Below the pieces are notes generated by a model. It made no database searches and was not told the origin of the DNA. It saw only the letters and a program-made list of their open reading frames with translations. Both the position numbers and the translations under genes were made by a program. From the NCBI GenBank assembly GCA_963921195.1, contig OY992537.1, positions 67,882,040-67,946,039 of the forward strand: a stretch of 64,000 nt of DNA, in the 5' to 3' direction. Every line of letters begins with the position of its first letter. Within the stretch, counting starts at the first letter, position 1. Positions 33,349 through 44,251 of the stretch are shown piece after piece. The stretch is from Pegoplata infirma. Lineage: Eukaryota > Arthropoda > Insecta > Diptera > Anthomyiidae.

Positions 33349-34430
33349 CACTGAAAAAAAAGACATAACTAAAATTAAGGAAAAAATTTCTTTGAAATTT
33401 TATCATGAATTTTCCTAAAATTTAGTTAAATTTAACTAACAAATGAGAAATTTTCTTAACTATGAGAAAAAAAGATTAGTTCATTTACTTATAATTAGTT
33501 CGTAGGTTTCTTTAAATGTAATTTCTTAATATTAGGAAAAAAAATTCTTACTGCCAAAGAAATTTTCCACAAATCTAAAAAACGTATCTTTATGTTTAAG
33601 ACATATTTCTTAAAAAACAATTTAGTTCAAATTTAGTTAAAATTTACTAAAAAAAACATCATCTTCTTTAAATTGAGGAAGTGTACTTCTTAGAATTTAG
33701 TAAATAACTTCTTAGAATTTAGTTAAAAATTCAAAATGGCGATATCTCGAAAACTTAGCGAGATAGAGCGAAACGGATGAAATTTTCAAAAGAAAGACTG
33801 CAAAAAAAAGAAAGACTGCAAAGAAAAGTATGGAATAGCCTAGCTCTGCATATCTGTCGGGGTCTCAAGACCCTAATTTTAGATCTAAAATTTGAAATTC
33901 CCGAGATTTTATATATGCACTTATCTCGGTAAATACTGCCAACACTAGAAAAACTCCAACGGCATTTTTGTAGCTCTTGACTCGTAGAACACTTCCGCAA
34001 AATACAAGAAAGCCCTTTGATCAACAGTTTTTGAGTTATCCAGTTTTTAAGATTCTCGAGACCCTATCAGACACCTAATTACCGTATCACAAGATCTAAG
34101 CAAGCTAGAGCGAAACGGACACAAGTTTTGGGTCAAAATCTATGGGGACCCTTTAAGGACCCAGAGGGGTTTCGAGTTAACAGGGGCTGGACCCATGGGG
34201 TCCGAACGCATGGGTACATGAAATAGACCCAATCTAGTTTTAAAATGTGAATGAACTAAACTGTAATATAATTTTTCCCATTTTCTAGTTAAAATTGGCT
34301 TAAAATTAATTAACTTTGTTTTCCTTATTTTTAGGAAAATTATGAACTAAAACCAAGAAAAAAAATCTTTGGAGCCAAATCATTCCCTTTTTTTCTTAAA
34401 ATTGAGTTAATTTTCCCAGATTTTAGTGTG
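33349..34430. mobile_element. CACTGAAAAAA-ended element
   Basis: It starts CACTGAAAAAAAAGAC after TA and ends TTTTAGTGTG before TA. The inner termini share AAAATTAAGGAAAA/GGGAAAATTAA-like sequence. The core (33735-34210) is less AT-rich, with GATATCTCGAAAACTTAGCG, GGGACCCTTTAAGGACCC and GGGTCCGAACGC. A 20-bp stretch at 34016-34035 recurs inverted at a tandem-duplication junction (38035-38054). The frame at 33755-34024 is not recognisable. Confidence 0.5.
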
Positions 34431-34435
34431 TATTG

Positions 34436-34678
34436 ATAAAAAAAAAATTTTTGATGAACAAAGAAAATATTGATGAAAAAAAAAATATCGATGAAAAAAA
34501 AATATATTGATAAAAAAAAAAAAAAAATTACGTTTTATTCACCAGCTGGTGAATATTTTTTTATGCACCACGAATTATTATCTAACAATAAGTTACAAAC
34601 CCAAGGTACTAAAATTTTTGGTTTTAAGAAAATGAAAACAGTAATTGTTATTTTCTTTTTTGTTAATAGTTAGTCAAA
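34436..34678 (-). mobile_element. DP element, left half, with short minisatellite
   Basis: A short array of TTGATGAAAAAAAAA leads into TTCACCAGCTGGTGAA, a damaged second hairpin, TTACAAACCCAAGG and GTTAATAGTTAGTCAAA. The reading stops exactly at a CCCGAGTAAAAA terminus (34679). The family's next bases (TGAGGTGGCGTCC) appear 9.57 kb away at 44254. Confidence 0.8.
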
Positions 34679-35158
34679 CCCGAGTAAAAATAATTTAATA
34701 TGATCTTATATACTTTTATATAGTCATATTATTTCATATATGATCATGTGTGACACTATCTTGCAAAATAAATTTATATAATAAATTTTGATGTGCGATT
34801 TTTTTAAGATATCGCCATACATAACATTATGTTGTAACATCTGGTCCCATGCATCATTGCAAATTTCTAAGTGTTTTATATAAAATTTTATATGACTCCA
34901 TTTTTTTAAATTTTTCTAAGTTTTTCAAAGGACAAATTTTTTTGAAAATATTTTCTAAGTGTTTTATATAAAATTTTTCATGACTCCATTTTTTTAAATT
35001 TTTCTAAGTTTTTTCAAGAACAACTTATTTTTATTATTTTAATTTTTCAACTTTTTATTAAAAACTAAAAAAAACATCCGATTTATAATTTTATATCATT
35101 GGATTAGACCAAAACTCGTATCAAAGTCGATATAAAGTTATATAAACTGATATTATTA

Positions 35159-35660
35159 TCTATATATATAAAGTAGTTGCGTGACTGACTGCTGACTGAC
35201 TGACTGACTGACATACTAATCACGCATCATCCCACAGCCCAAACCACTGAAGCTAGAGTCTTGAAATTTGGATTGTAGTTTCACCTCCTGGAATACATAT
35301 CCGCTAAGGCCGGGTTTTTGGAAATGTTGATTTTAAGGGGTAAAAACTTAGGGTTGAAAAAGGGGAAAAAGCGAATACTTTGGTACTTTTTATTTTTTCT
35401 GAAAAAATTTCATCTATATATATAAAGTAGTTGCGTGACTGACTGATGACTGACTGACTGACATACTAATCACGCATCATCCCACAGCCCAAACCACTGA
35501 AGCTAGAGTCTTGAAATTTGGATTGTAGTTTCACCTCCTGGAATACATATCCGCTAAGGCCGGGTTTTTGGAAATGTTGATTTTAAGGGGTAAAAACTTA
35601 GGGTTGAAAAAGGGGAAAAAGCGAGTACTTTGGTACTTTTTATTTTTTCTGAAAAAATTT
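35159..35660 (+). repeat. ~250-bp tandem duplication at the left end
   Basis: Two copies start at TCTATATATATAAAG (35159 and 35413). They share GTTGCGTGACTGACTG, CACGCATCATCCCACAGCCC and the block to GAAAAAATTTC. They differ mainly in GACT copy number. Confidence 0.85.
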
Positions 35661-38034
35661 CAATTAATTTGAAATTTGAAATTTAGGATCCTCTAACGGA
35701 AAAACGTTCCCAAAAAAAGAACTTTCTGGAAATTCGGATTCCTAAGGGTTAAAAGGGGTAAAAAAAGTACTTTGGTACTTTTTATATTTTTTAAAATTAA
35801 AGTCCTACAAAAATATTAAAATTTGCAATTGTGATTCCAACAACGGAAAAAATTCTGAAAACGTACTTTTTCGAAATTCCGATTCTAAGGGGGGTAAAAA
35901 ACGAGTACTTTGGTACTTTTTATTTTTTCTAAAAAAAATCCTATTAATTCGAAAATTGGAATGTAGGATCCTCTAACGGAAAAACATTCCCAAAAAAATG
36001 TACTTTCTGAAATTCGGATTCCTAAGGGTAAAAAGGGGTAAAAAATTGTACTTTGGTACTTTTTATATTTTTTTAAATTTAAGTCCTACAAAAAAATTAA
36101 AATTTGCATTTTTGTTTCCAACAATGAGAAAAATTATGAAAAAGTACTTTTTCGAAATACCGATTCTAAGGGGGGTAAGAAGCGAGCACTTTGGTACTTT
36201 TTACTTTTTCTGAAAAAAAATCCTATTAATTTGAAAATTTGAATGTAGGATCCTCTAACGGAAAAACATTCCCAAAAAAAGTACTTTCTGGAAATTCGGA
36301 CTCCTAAGAGTAAAAAGTGGTAAAAAAATTTAATTTGGTACTTTCTAAATTTTTTGAAATTAAGGTCCTACAAAAAAATTTTAAAATGTCAGTTCCAACA
36401 ACGGGAAAAATTTTGAAAAAGTACTTTTTCGTAATTCCGATTCTAAGGGGGGTAAAAAAGTGTATTTTGGTACTTATTATAATTCCTGAAATAATGGTTC
36501 TGGAAACTTTAAATTTGGAATGCATGGTCATTTACCGAAAAAAGATTTCTAAAAAAGGGAAAGAATTTTCTGTTTTTTAGCGCATGTAAGCGTATATTCG
36601 GAACGGAATGAAAGCCACATGGGACTAATCGGAATGGAACAGGGAATCAAATGGAATAAAACAGGGAACGAAATGAGGACTTGAAATTTGGAATGGAGGT
36701 GCGCCTCCCGACGTATAGATCTGAGTTTTTGGAAAGGTTGATTCTAGGGAATAGGGGTAAAAAAGGTATTTCGGTACTTTTTATATTTCCACAAACCACT
36801 GAAGCTAGAGACTTGAAATTTGGAATATAGATGCACCTCCCGGAAAATATGTCCACTAAGGCTTGGGTTTTGGAAATGTTGATTTTTTATAGTTCCACAA
36901 ACCAATGAAGCTCAGTGTTGCCATTTTTTTTAAATAAAAAAACCTACACACATTAAAAAAATCCCTTTTCTCCCTACATTTTCCAAAAAAAATCCATACA
37001 TTTACGTTTTAGCAGCTAAAATTTTTAAAACAAAACAAAATTTTATTTAGTTTTTGTACATTTAAGGGCATGTCACAGACTCAATTCCGTTCGGATTTGA
37101 AAAAAGTGGTTTACTCGTAAAACGCAAAATGAATATCAAAGTGGAATTGAATTGCATAAAAGTGGTTTCATTCCAAAAAAAATTATTCGCTTTGCGTTTT
37201 ACGAGTAAACCACTTTTTTCAAATCCGAACGGAATTGAGTCTGTGACATGCCCCTTAATGTTAAATTAAAGTTAAAATACTAACAGCGGGTTTTAAAACC
37301 GCAAATTTTGCTCAAATTCTGATTAATTTTATTTAAAAATTATTTTTTTTATTTGAACATAAAAATGTCATATTTTGAGTAGGTTTATTCTAGCTCGAGG
37401 TAATTTTTCCGCTACTAATTAAAATTATGATCTTCACATCGAATAATTTTCAAGAAATTTTTTTTGCAGAAATATAATTAAGATAAACCTCAACTACTTA
37501 AGGAAAGTAAGTTGTCCGGTTTTCTTGTGAAAATCTGTCAAACTCTGTCAAAAAACATCAAATTTAAACTGCATTTACAAAAACGTACAAATTTCTCTGA
37601 AGAGGTATTCTGTTCACATCAAAACTATAAGCATATTTTTTTAATTTAAAATGAAGTAAATTTTGACATTCAGAAATAAAATCAAGCAATTTAAAGTTAT
37701 TGCCACAATAGGTTAACATTTATAATTTCAGATAAATATCCAGAAAAATCTAAATTCATATTATTTTTTGTTTGTTTTTTCAAACAGCTGAAGAGCAAAA
37801 CATAATTAAACATGTGACTCTCAAATTTTCGCTACAAATTTATGTTTTAAAACATTTTTTCACCGGTAAAACTTCCATTGCTTTAATAATGTAGCCATAT
37901 TAACCAATTTTAAAAACAAAATATTTGGTACGATTTTTTCTTTGCCAAAACGTTTAATATTAAATATATAAATGTTTTTTTAAAAAGTACCTACATTTTG
38001 ATCAAAAAAGAAAATCTGTCCCTTTTCCCCTACG
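35491..38034 (+). repeat. 2.56-kb tandem duplication, copy 1
   Basis: It matches 38052-40596 at a constant offset of 2,561-2,562 bp with only about four differences that I found by eye (for example GCCGGG/GCCTGG near 35556, one G missing at 36009, GACGTA/GAAGTA near 36709). The first 1.4 kb is made of ~290-bp units with GGATCCTCTAACGG, CATTCCCAAAAAA and GTACTTTGGTACTTTTTAT. The rest is a hAT element cut short at the junction. The small frames are repeat by-products duplicated with it. Confidence 0.95.
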
Positions 38035-38036
38035 CT
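36913..38036 (+). mobile_element. hAT-type element, truncated by the duplication junction
   Basis: It starts CAGTGTTGCCA after ATGAAGCT and is identical to the first 1.12 kb of 39475-40657. It lacks the last 60 bases and right terminus because the duplication breakpoint falls at CCCCTACGCT. The element was therefore present before the duplication. Confidence 0.9.
37066..37254. mobile_element. TTAA-flanked palindromic MITE (copy in duplication 1)
   Basis: TTAA lies at 37062-37065 and 37255-37258. The termini are GGGCATGTCACAGACTC and GAGTCTGTGACATGCCCC, with almost perfect 63-bp arms (TTACTCGTAAAACGC...) around a 60-bp centre. The TTAA target suggests a piggyBac-type helper. It is nested in the hAT element. 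Confidence 0.85.
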
Positions 38037-38051
38037 CAAAAACTGTTGATC

Positions 38052-40596
38052 AAACCACTGAAGCTAGAGTCTTGAAATTTGGATTGTAGTTTCACCTCCT
38101 GGAATACATATCCGCTAAGGCCTGGTTTTTGGAAATGTTGATTTTAAGGGGTAAAAACTTAGGGTTGAAAAAGGGAAAAAAGCGAGTACTTTGGTACTTT
38201 TTATTTTTTCTGAAAAAATTTCAATTAATTTGAAATTTGAAATTTAGGATCCTCTAACGGAAAAACGTTCCCAAAAAAAGAACTTTCTGGAAATTCGGAT
38301 TCCTAAGGGTTAAAAGGGGTAAAAAAAGTACTTTGGTACTTTTTATATTTTTTAAAATTAAAGTCCTACAAAAATATTAAAATTTGCAATTGTGATTCCA
38401 ACAACGGAAAAAATTCTGAAAACGTACTTTTTCGAAATTCCGATTCTAAGGGGGGTAAAAAACGAGTACTTTGGTACTTTTTATTTTTTCTAAAAAAAAT
38501 CCTATTAATTCGAAAATTGGAATGTAGGATCCTCTAACGGAAAAACATTCCCAAAAAAATGTACTTTCTGGAAATTCGGATTCCTAAGGGTAAAAAGGGG
38601 TAAAAAATTGTACTTTGGTACTTTTTATATTTTTTTAAATTTAAGTCCTACAAAAAAATTAAAATTTGCATTTTTGTTTCCAACAATGAGAAAAATTATG
38701 AAAAAGTACTTTTTCGAAATACCGATTCTAAGGGGGGTAAGAAGCGAGCACTTTGGTACTTTTTACTTTTTCTGAAAAAAAATCCTATTAATTTGAAAAT
38801 TTGAATGTAGGATCCTCTAACGGAAAAACATTCCCAAAAAAAGTACTTTCTGGAAATTCGGACTCCTAAGAGTAAAAAGTGGTAAAAAAATTTAATTTGG
38901 TACTTTCTAAATTTTTTGAAATTAAGGTCCTACAAAAAAATTTTAAAATGTCAGTTCCAACAACGGGAAAAATTTTGAAAAAGTACTTTTTCGTAATTCC
39001 GATTCTAAGGGGGGTAAAAAAGTGTATTTTGGTACTTATTATAATTCCTGAAATAATGGTTCTGGAAACTTTAAATTTGGAATGCATGGTCATTTACCGA
39101 AAAAAGATTTCTAAAAAAGGGAAAGAATTTTCTGTTTTTTAGCGCATGTAAGCGTATATTCGGAACGGAATGAAAGCCACATGGGACTAATCGGAATGGA
39201 ACAGGGAATCAAATGGAATAAAACAGGGAACGAAATGAGGACTTGAAATTTGGAATGGAGGTGCGCCTCCCGAAGTATAGATCTGAGTTTTTGGAAAGGT
39301 TGATTCTAGGGAATAGGGGTAAAAAAGGTATTTCGGTACTTTTTATATTTCCACAAACCACTGAAGCTAGAGACTTGAAATTTGGAATATAGATGCACCT
39401 CCCGGAAAATATGTCCACTAAGGCTTGGGTTTTGGAAATGTTGATTTTTTATAGTTCCACAAACCAATGAAGCTCAGTGTTGCCATTTTTTTTAAATAAA
39501 AAAACCTACACACATTAAAAAAATCCCTTTTCTCCCTACATTTTCCAAAAAAAATCCATACATTTACGTTTTAGCAGCTAAAATTTTTAAAACAAAACAA
39601 AATTTTATTTAGTTTTTGTACATTTAAGGGCATGTCACAGACTCAATTCCGTTCGGATTTGAAAAAAGTGGTTTACTCGTAAAACGCAAAATGAATATCA
39701 AAGTGGAATTGAATTGCATAAAAGTGGTTTCATTCCAAAAAAAATTATTCGCTTTGCGTTTTACGAGTAAACCACTTTTTTCAAATCCGAACGGAATTGA
39801 GTCTGTGACATGCCCCTTAATGTTAAATTAAAGTTAAAATACTAACAGCGGGTTTTAAAACCGCAAATTTTGCTCAAATTCTGATTAATTTTATTTAAAA
39901 ATTATTTTTTTTATTTGAACATAAAAATGTCATATTTTGAGTAGGTTTATTCTAGCTCGAGGTAATTTTTCCGCTACTAATTAAAATTATGATCTTCACA
40001 TCGAATAATTTTCAAGAAATTTTTTTTGCAGAAATATAATTAAGATAAACCTCAACTACTTAAGGAAAGTAAGTTGTCCGGTTTTCTTGTGAAAATCTGT
40101 CAAACTCTGTCAAAAAACATCAAATTTAAACTGCATTTACAAAAACGTACAAATTTCTCTGAAGAGGTATTCTGTTCACATCAAAACTATAAGCATATTT
40201 TTTTAATTTAAAATGAAGTAAATTTTGACATTCAGAAATAAAATCAAGCAATTTAAAGTTATTGCCACAATAGGTTAACATTTATAATTTCAGATAAATA
40301 TCCAGAAAAATCTAAATTCATATTATTTTTTGTTTGTTTTTTCAAACAGCTGAAGAGCAAAACATAATTAAACATGTGACTCTCAAATTTTCGCTACAAA
40401 TTTATGTTTTAAAACATTTTTTCACCGGTAAAACTTCCATTGCTTTAATAATGTAGCCATATTAACCAATTTTAAAAACAAAATATTTGGTACGATTTTT
40501 TCTTTGCCAAAACGTTTAATATTAAATATATAAATGTTTTTTTAAAAAGTACCTACATTTTGATCAAAAAAGAAAATCTGTCCCTTTTCCCCTACG
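38052..40596 (+). repeat. 2.56-kb tandem duplication, copy 2
   Basis: Head-to-tail copy of 35491-38034. The join carries about 14 filler bases (38037-38050) that, with overlaps, match the reverse complement of 34016-34035. The purine-rich GGAATGGAACAGGGAA tract occurs in each copy (36595-36690 and 39157-39240). Confidence 0.95.
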
Positions 40597-40657
40597 CTAT
40601 ATTTCCTATGAAAAAAACCCTATTTGTAGGGATTTCCCCCTACTATTGGCAACACTG
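39475..40657. mobile_element. Complete hAT-type nonautonomous element
   Basis: The ends CAGTGTTGCCA and TGGCAACACTG, with a perfect 8-bp duplication ATGAAGCT (39467-39474 and 40658-40665), define a 1,183-bp hAT element. Subterminal CCCTACA/TGTAGGG motifs are inverted. No transposase frame is present. It carries a palindromic MITE at 39628-39816. Confidence 0.92.
39628..39816. mobile_element. TTAA-flanked palindromic MITE (copy in duplication 2)
   Basis: Same as 37066-37254, shifted by 2,562 bp, with TTAA on both sides and 63-bp inverted arms. Confidence 0.85.
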
Positions 40658-40708
40658 ATGAAGCTTGAGATTTGAAATTTGGAATTTAGCTGCATCTCCT
40701 GGAATGTA

Positions 40709-42007
40709 CACTCATAAAAATTTGTTAGTATTCCTTACAAAAAAGTCTGTTACCATTACTAATAAAGTTTTCAATTTGTGCCCGATAACTTTTTCAGTTA
40801 CCATTACAAACTTTGGTTTTCAAAAATTAGTAATCTCAAAAAACACTAAAAAAATTAGTATTACTAAATTTTTTTGTAAAAAAATTGTAAATTGTGTATT
40901 TTAAATTTTTGGTATTTTTTTACTATATGTAAACTGCGTATTGCGCTTGTTGTCGCCATTACTATTTCAATGCAAGTCAGATTTTGTTTGAATTTTTTAC
41001 CTGAAATATGTTAGAGAAAATATTGAATACATTTTTTTTTTTTTGTACAAAATATAAATTACATACCACATAAAATAAATACTTTGAAAATTGTGTTGAA
41101 TAAATTGGTGTTCTAGAATAAAAAATACATTATATTGATATTATTTAAATGGAACACATAAATATACAGTTGTTACCTGCTTTCATCATTTTCTATTTTG
41201 TTTTATTTATTGTCCTAAAAAAAGAGTTAATTTTAAACAAAAAATACTTTACCATTTGGTTGTGTTGTAATATTTTGTTGTTTGTACATTTTTTTATTTC
41301 TTCCGCTCCGCGACGTTGTCACTTCAAATGCTATTTTCCAACTGAATAATAGAAAGAAAGGCATGAAGAAAAGTACACAAAATTACCAATACTATTCTGA
41401 GTATTAAGAAATCAACCCTGTGTGTACACTGCACACAAGAAAAAAAAATCGCAGATAGCGTAAAACAAAAAAGGGCCGCAAGTGGAGAAGAAAGAAAAAA
41501 AGAATTGAAAAAGGTCGGTGTTTTTTTTTTGAATTTTGCATATCTTCTCTTTACTGCATTTTGTTCCCTTTTTTATATATGTTTTTATTTGAAAAAAAAC
41601 AAAGTAGTTACAATGAAGCAGACAAATAAGTGTAATTCAATATTGAAAATAATAAACATATTCATACTCATCAAAGCGCAGTTTTACCATTAAAATAAAA
41701 AAATAACTAACTATATATTTTTTTTAAATGCTCTTTTTAATTTCCAAATATTTTAATAACATTTTCTTTTTGTATTTCATTAGTGCATTACTTTTCTAGA
41801 AAAGAAAACCGAAAAATTAATACGAAATTTTTAAAAAATCAACTGAAAAAATTATTAAAAAATCAGTAAAAAATTAATAGTTTGTAACGCGAGTTTACTA
41901 AAACGAATTACAAAAAAATATTTTTTTAGTACAATTTAGTAAAAAAGTTGTAAAGTTGGGATACAAACAATTTTACAAACTTTTTTACTGACGTATTTTT
42001 TTGAGTG
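40709..42007. mobile_element. CACTC-ended element, 1.3 kb, TA target
   Basis: It starts CACTCATAAAAATTTGTTAG after TA and ends TTTTTTTGAGTG before TA. Neighbouring repeat units read GGAATGTAGATCC or equivalent across this point (compare CTGGAATACATATCCGCTAAGG at 35298), so the empty site can be inferred. The interior holds TTAGTATTACTAA-like sequence and T-rich frames (41149-41349, 41505-41693) that do not look like a transposase. Confidence 0.8.
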
Positions 42008-42167
42008 TAGATCCACTAAGGCTGGGTTTTTTGAAATAATGATTCTATGGGGGTAAAACGGGTAAAAAAGGTATTTTGGTACTTTTTATGTATATACTTA
42101 AATAATGGTTTTATTAGCTTGAAATTTGGAATGTAGCATCCCATGCTTAAATAAAGGTCATAACAAG

Positions 42168-42215
42168 TAAGAAAGCTATATTCGGCTGTGCCGAATCTTT
42201 AAATACCCTCCACCA
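42168..42215 (-). mobile_element. DINE-like 3' end fragment
   Basis: It reads AACAAGTAAGAAAGC, then the hairpin ATTCGGCTGTGCCGAAT (42180-42196), then AATACCCTCCACC: the 3' terminus of a DINE-like element in minus orientation with nothing of its 5' part. Confidence 0.7.
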
Positions 42216-42291
42216 ATGTGATGATTTAAAAAACAACAAAGTTTGTTTTATTTATACCTCAGGAAATAAAAAAGTACAAAAAAGTGTACTT

Positions 42292-42543
42292 TCGGTACTT
42301 TTAATAAAAGGTACTTTTTATAAAAGGTACTTTTAATGAAAGGTACTTTTTATAAAAGGTACTTTTTATAAAAGGTACTTTTTATAAAAGGTACTTTTTA
42401 TAAAAGGTACTTTTTACAAAAGGTACTTTTTATAAAAGGTACTTTTTATAAAGGGTATTTTTATAAAAGGTACTTATTATAAAAGGTACTTTTATAAATG
42501 GTACTTTTTATAAAAAGCAATTTTATAAAAGCTACTTTTTTTT
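42292..42543 (+). repeat. 16-bp minisatellite TTTTTATAAAAGGTAC
   Basis: About fourteen units of TTTTTATAAAAGGTAC with small variants. The unit contains TTTTATAAAA and GGTAC and resembles the GTACTTTTTAT motif of the surrounding repeats. It abuts the GATTA array. Confidence 0.85.
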
Positions 42544-42544
42544 A

Positions 42545-42856
42545 TAGATTAGATTAGATTAGATTAGATTAGATTAGATTAGATTAGATTAGATTAGATT
42601 AGATTAGATTAGATTAGATTAGATTAGATTAGATTAGATTAGATTAGATTAGATTAGATTAGATTAGATTAGATTAGATTAGATTAGATTAGATTAGATT
42701 AGATTAGATTAGATTAGATTAGATTAGATTAGATTAGATTAGATTAGATTAGATTAGATTAGATTAGATTAGATTAGATTAGATTAGATTAGATTAGATT
42801 AGATTAGATTAGATTAGATTAGATTAGATTAGATTAGATTAGATTAGATTAGATTA
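42545..42856 (-). repeat. (GATTA)n array, 312 bp, tail of the LINE
   Basis: About 62 uninterrupted pentamers (TAATC on the minus strand) directly follow the 3' untranslated region of the minus-strand LINE (GGCCTCTTTAATC...). This suggests a simple-repeat 3' tail, as in some non-LTR elements, later expanded. It is not the insect telomere repeat TTAGG. Confidence 0.85.
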
Positions 42857-42913
42857 AAGAGGCCCTATGCACTGCGACCAAAAAGATATATTGTGCAGCC
42901 TAAAAAGGGTGCC

Positions 42914-43104
42914 CTAAATATTCAGGCTTCTAATAAAGCCGAGAATCCTATTTGGCAGAGAGTTCCACACGTCAGTCGGAGATATTAAGTGTCCCCCTAG
43001 ATGTTGAAGTCTTCTACCAGTCAGTCTTGGGCATGTACAAAGTATATGTTCTGCTGTCTCCTCCTCTATCTCGCAGAATCTGCACGTGTCCGTGTCAGAT
43101 AGAT
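42914..43104 (-). pseudogene. Jockey-like LINE ORF2 C-terminus
   Basis: The minus-strand frame reads SDTDTCRFCEIEEETAEHIL, then CTCPRLTGRRLQHLGGHLIS, then PTDVWNSLPNRILGFIRSLN and I, then stop. The C..C...H....C cluster (CRFC...EHILCTC) is the zinc-knuckle-like tail after RNase H in Jockey-type ORF2. The frame is open with no internal stop. It is separated from its N-terminal continuation (43794-44140) by a DINE insertion. About 55 bases of 3' untranslated sequence and the GATTA tail follow. Confidence 0.85.
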
Positions 43105-43793
43105 TTTTATACCCTCCACTTAGTGATAGAGGGTATATATAAGTTTGTCATTCCGTTTGTAACTCATCGAAATATCGGTCTGGGACCCCGTAAAGTATAT
43201 ATATTCATGATGCCCGATCGATTTTAAGACATTCTAGCGATGTCCGTCTGTCCGTCTGTCCGTCTGTCCGTCTGTCCGTCTGTCCGTCTGTCCGTCTGTC
43301 CGTCTGTCCGTCTGTCTGTCTGTCTGTCTGTCTGTGGAAAATGCTCTCGCGGACAAAATATTGCACAGAGATGACTGAAACTTAAAATATATATTGGAAG
43401 TTCTCCCGAGAAGTTTGGTATTGCATTTGAGCGATATCGGTTCAGCGGTTCAAAAGTTATGAACGAAAATGTAAGCACACCTCAAAAATTTCAGTACATT
43501 CAACATAACCTAAAAATACAAAATGCTCTAATTCGGCTTCTGGTTGACATATGTGAACATAATTGAACACCAAATGGTATTTAAACAAGTACGAACATAT
43601 TTTTTGACAAAAAAAGGAAAAAATCGCGGATTTTTTTTTTTACCAATTTTTTTTTCGCGGAAATTTTTTTTCAAAAATTTTTTTTTTTCAAAAGTAATTT
43701 CCTTTTAAATAAAGTTTTTTGCAATAATCTTTTTGAAATTGTGGAGGGTATCACTACATTCGGCAAGGCCGAATTTAACTTTTTTACTTGTTC
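43105..43793 (+). mobile_element. DINE-1/mini-me-like element, copy D, inside a LINE
   Basis: Full element: 5' hairpin ATACCCTC...GAGGGTAT, TTTGTCATTCCGTTTGTAAC, GTCCGTCTGTCCGTC microsatellite, CGATATCGGTTCAGCGG, 3' hairpin ATTCGGCAAGGCCGAAT (43758-43774) and TTTTTTACTTGTT. It interrupts the RNase H region of a minus-strand LINE. It is very close to copies C and E. The frame at 43224-43478 (minus) is the GTCY by-product. Confidence 0.85.
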
Positions 43794-44140
43794 TTTTTAA
43801 GTTGGTAACGTAGGTTACAATGTCCAGTTAGATAGGACGTTAGGATTCGAAGATCCTTTTTGTCCAAAGACAGTAATCGTTTAGATACGGTGTTGGATGG
43901 AATTATGAATCTTTTTGCCTGCCGCTGGCCAGCGCAATAGTTCCAATGTTCCATGAACTTAGATTCACTCCATATTTTGAGTTTTTCCCTAACATGTCCC
44001 GATGGCAAACAAAAGAATGGTTCAGGGCCAATAAAGGGTCGCCTGGCACCGCAATTTGCCAAACAGTCAGCGCGTTCGTTTCCCGTGTGACCCTCATGTC
44101 CCGGAATCCATACGAGTGTTAGGTCGTTATGTCGTCCTAG
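43794..44140 (-). pseudogene. Jockey-like LINE RNase H domain (5'-truncated)
   Basis: The minus-strand frame reads LGRHNDLTLVWIPGHEGHTG, NERADCLANCGARRPFIGPE, ... and ends LTGHCNLRYQLK at the DINE junction. VWIPGHEG...GNERAD is the diagnostic RNase H motif (catalytic His and Asp) of insect Jockey-type elements. LTGHC starts the following zinc-knuckle region, which resumes at 43104. There are no stops, so the copy is fairly young. It lacks the endonuclease and reverse transcriptase. Confidence 0.88.
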
Positions 44141-44251
44141 TATAATATAAGATCAAATCTTATGAAACCATTTTTCGTATAAGATTATATCAAAATAGAC
44201 ACGAACCCATATTAAATTATATATTGTGTCATATCATTTTTTTTACTCGGG

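Larger units (their letters stand above)
35159..44140 (+). mobile_element. Possible Helitron: A|TC start and CTAG|T end
   Basis: It begins TCTATATATATAAAGTAG directly after an A and ends CCTAG directly before a T, inside the AT-rich CCCGAG element. The start resembles other Helitron 5' ends here (3417-5321). The GTGACTGACTGACTGAC stretch near it is common in insect Helitron-like repeats. The CTAG, however, falls within LINE-derived sequence (Leu-Gly codons of an RNase H), and I see no clear 3' hairpin. The alternative is a LINE truncated there by chance. Confidence 0.35.
34679..44251. mobile_element. CCCGAG-ended element enlarged to 9.57 kb by nested insertions
   Basis: The left part (34679-35158) starts CCCGAGTAAAAATAATTT. 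The right part (44141-44251) ends TTTTTTACTCGGG. Both are TATA-rich like other members. The flanks are two halves of one DP element, with AA repeated at the join (TCAAA | AATTGAGG against TCAAACTGAGG in other copies). All sequence between 35159 and 44140 therefore arrived later. Confidence 0.75.

Noticed and set aside
36304..36580. Pair of opposite-strand frames duplicated identically at 38866-39142
   Set aside because: Identity follows from the recent 2.56-kb tandem duplication. The sequence is part of a ~290-bp noncoding repeat unit.
42545..42856. Telomere-like repeat
   Set aside because: The unit is TTAGA/GATTA, not the insect TTAGG. It sits at the 3' end of a LINE, and Diptera lack short telomere repeats.
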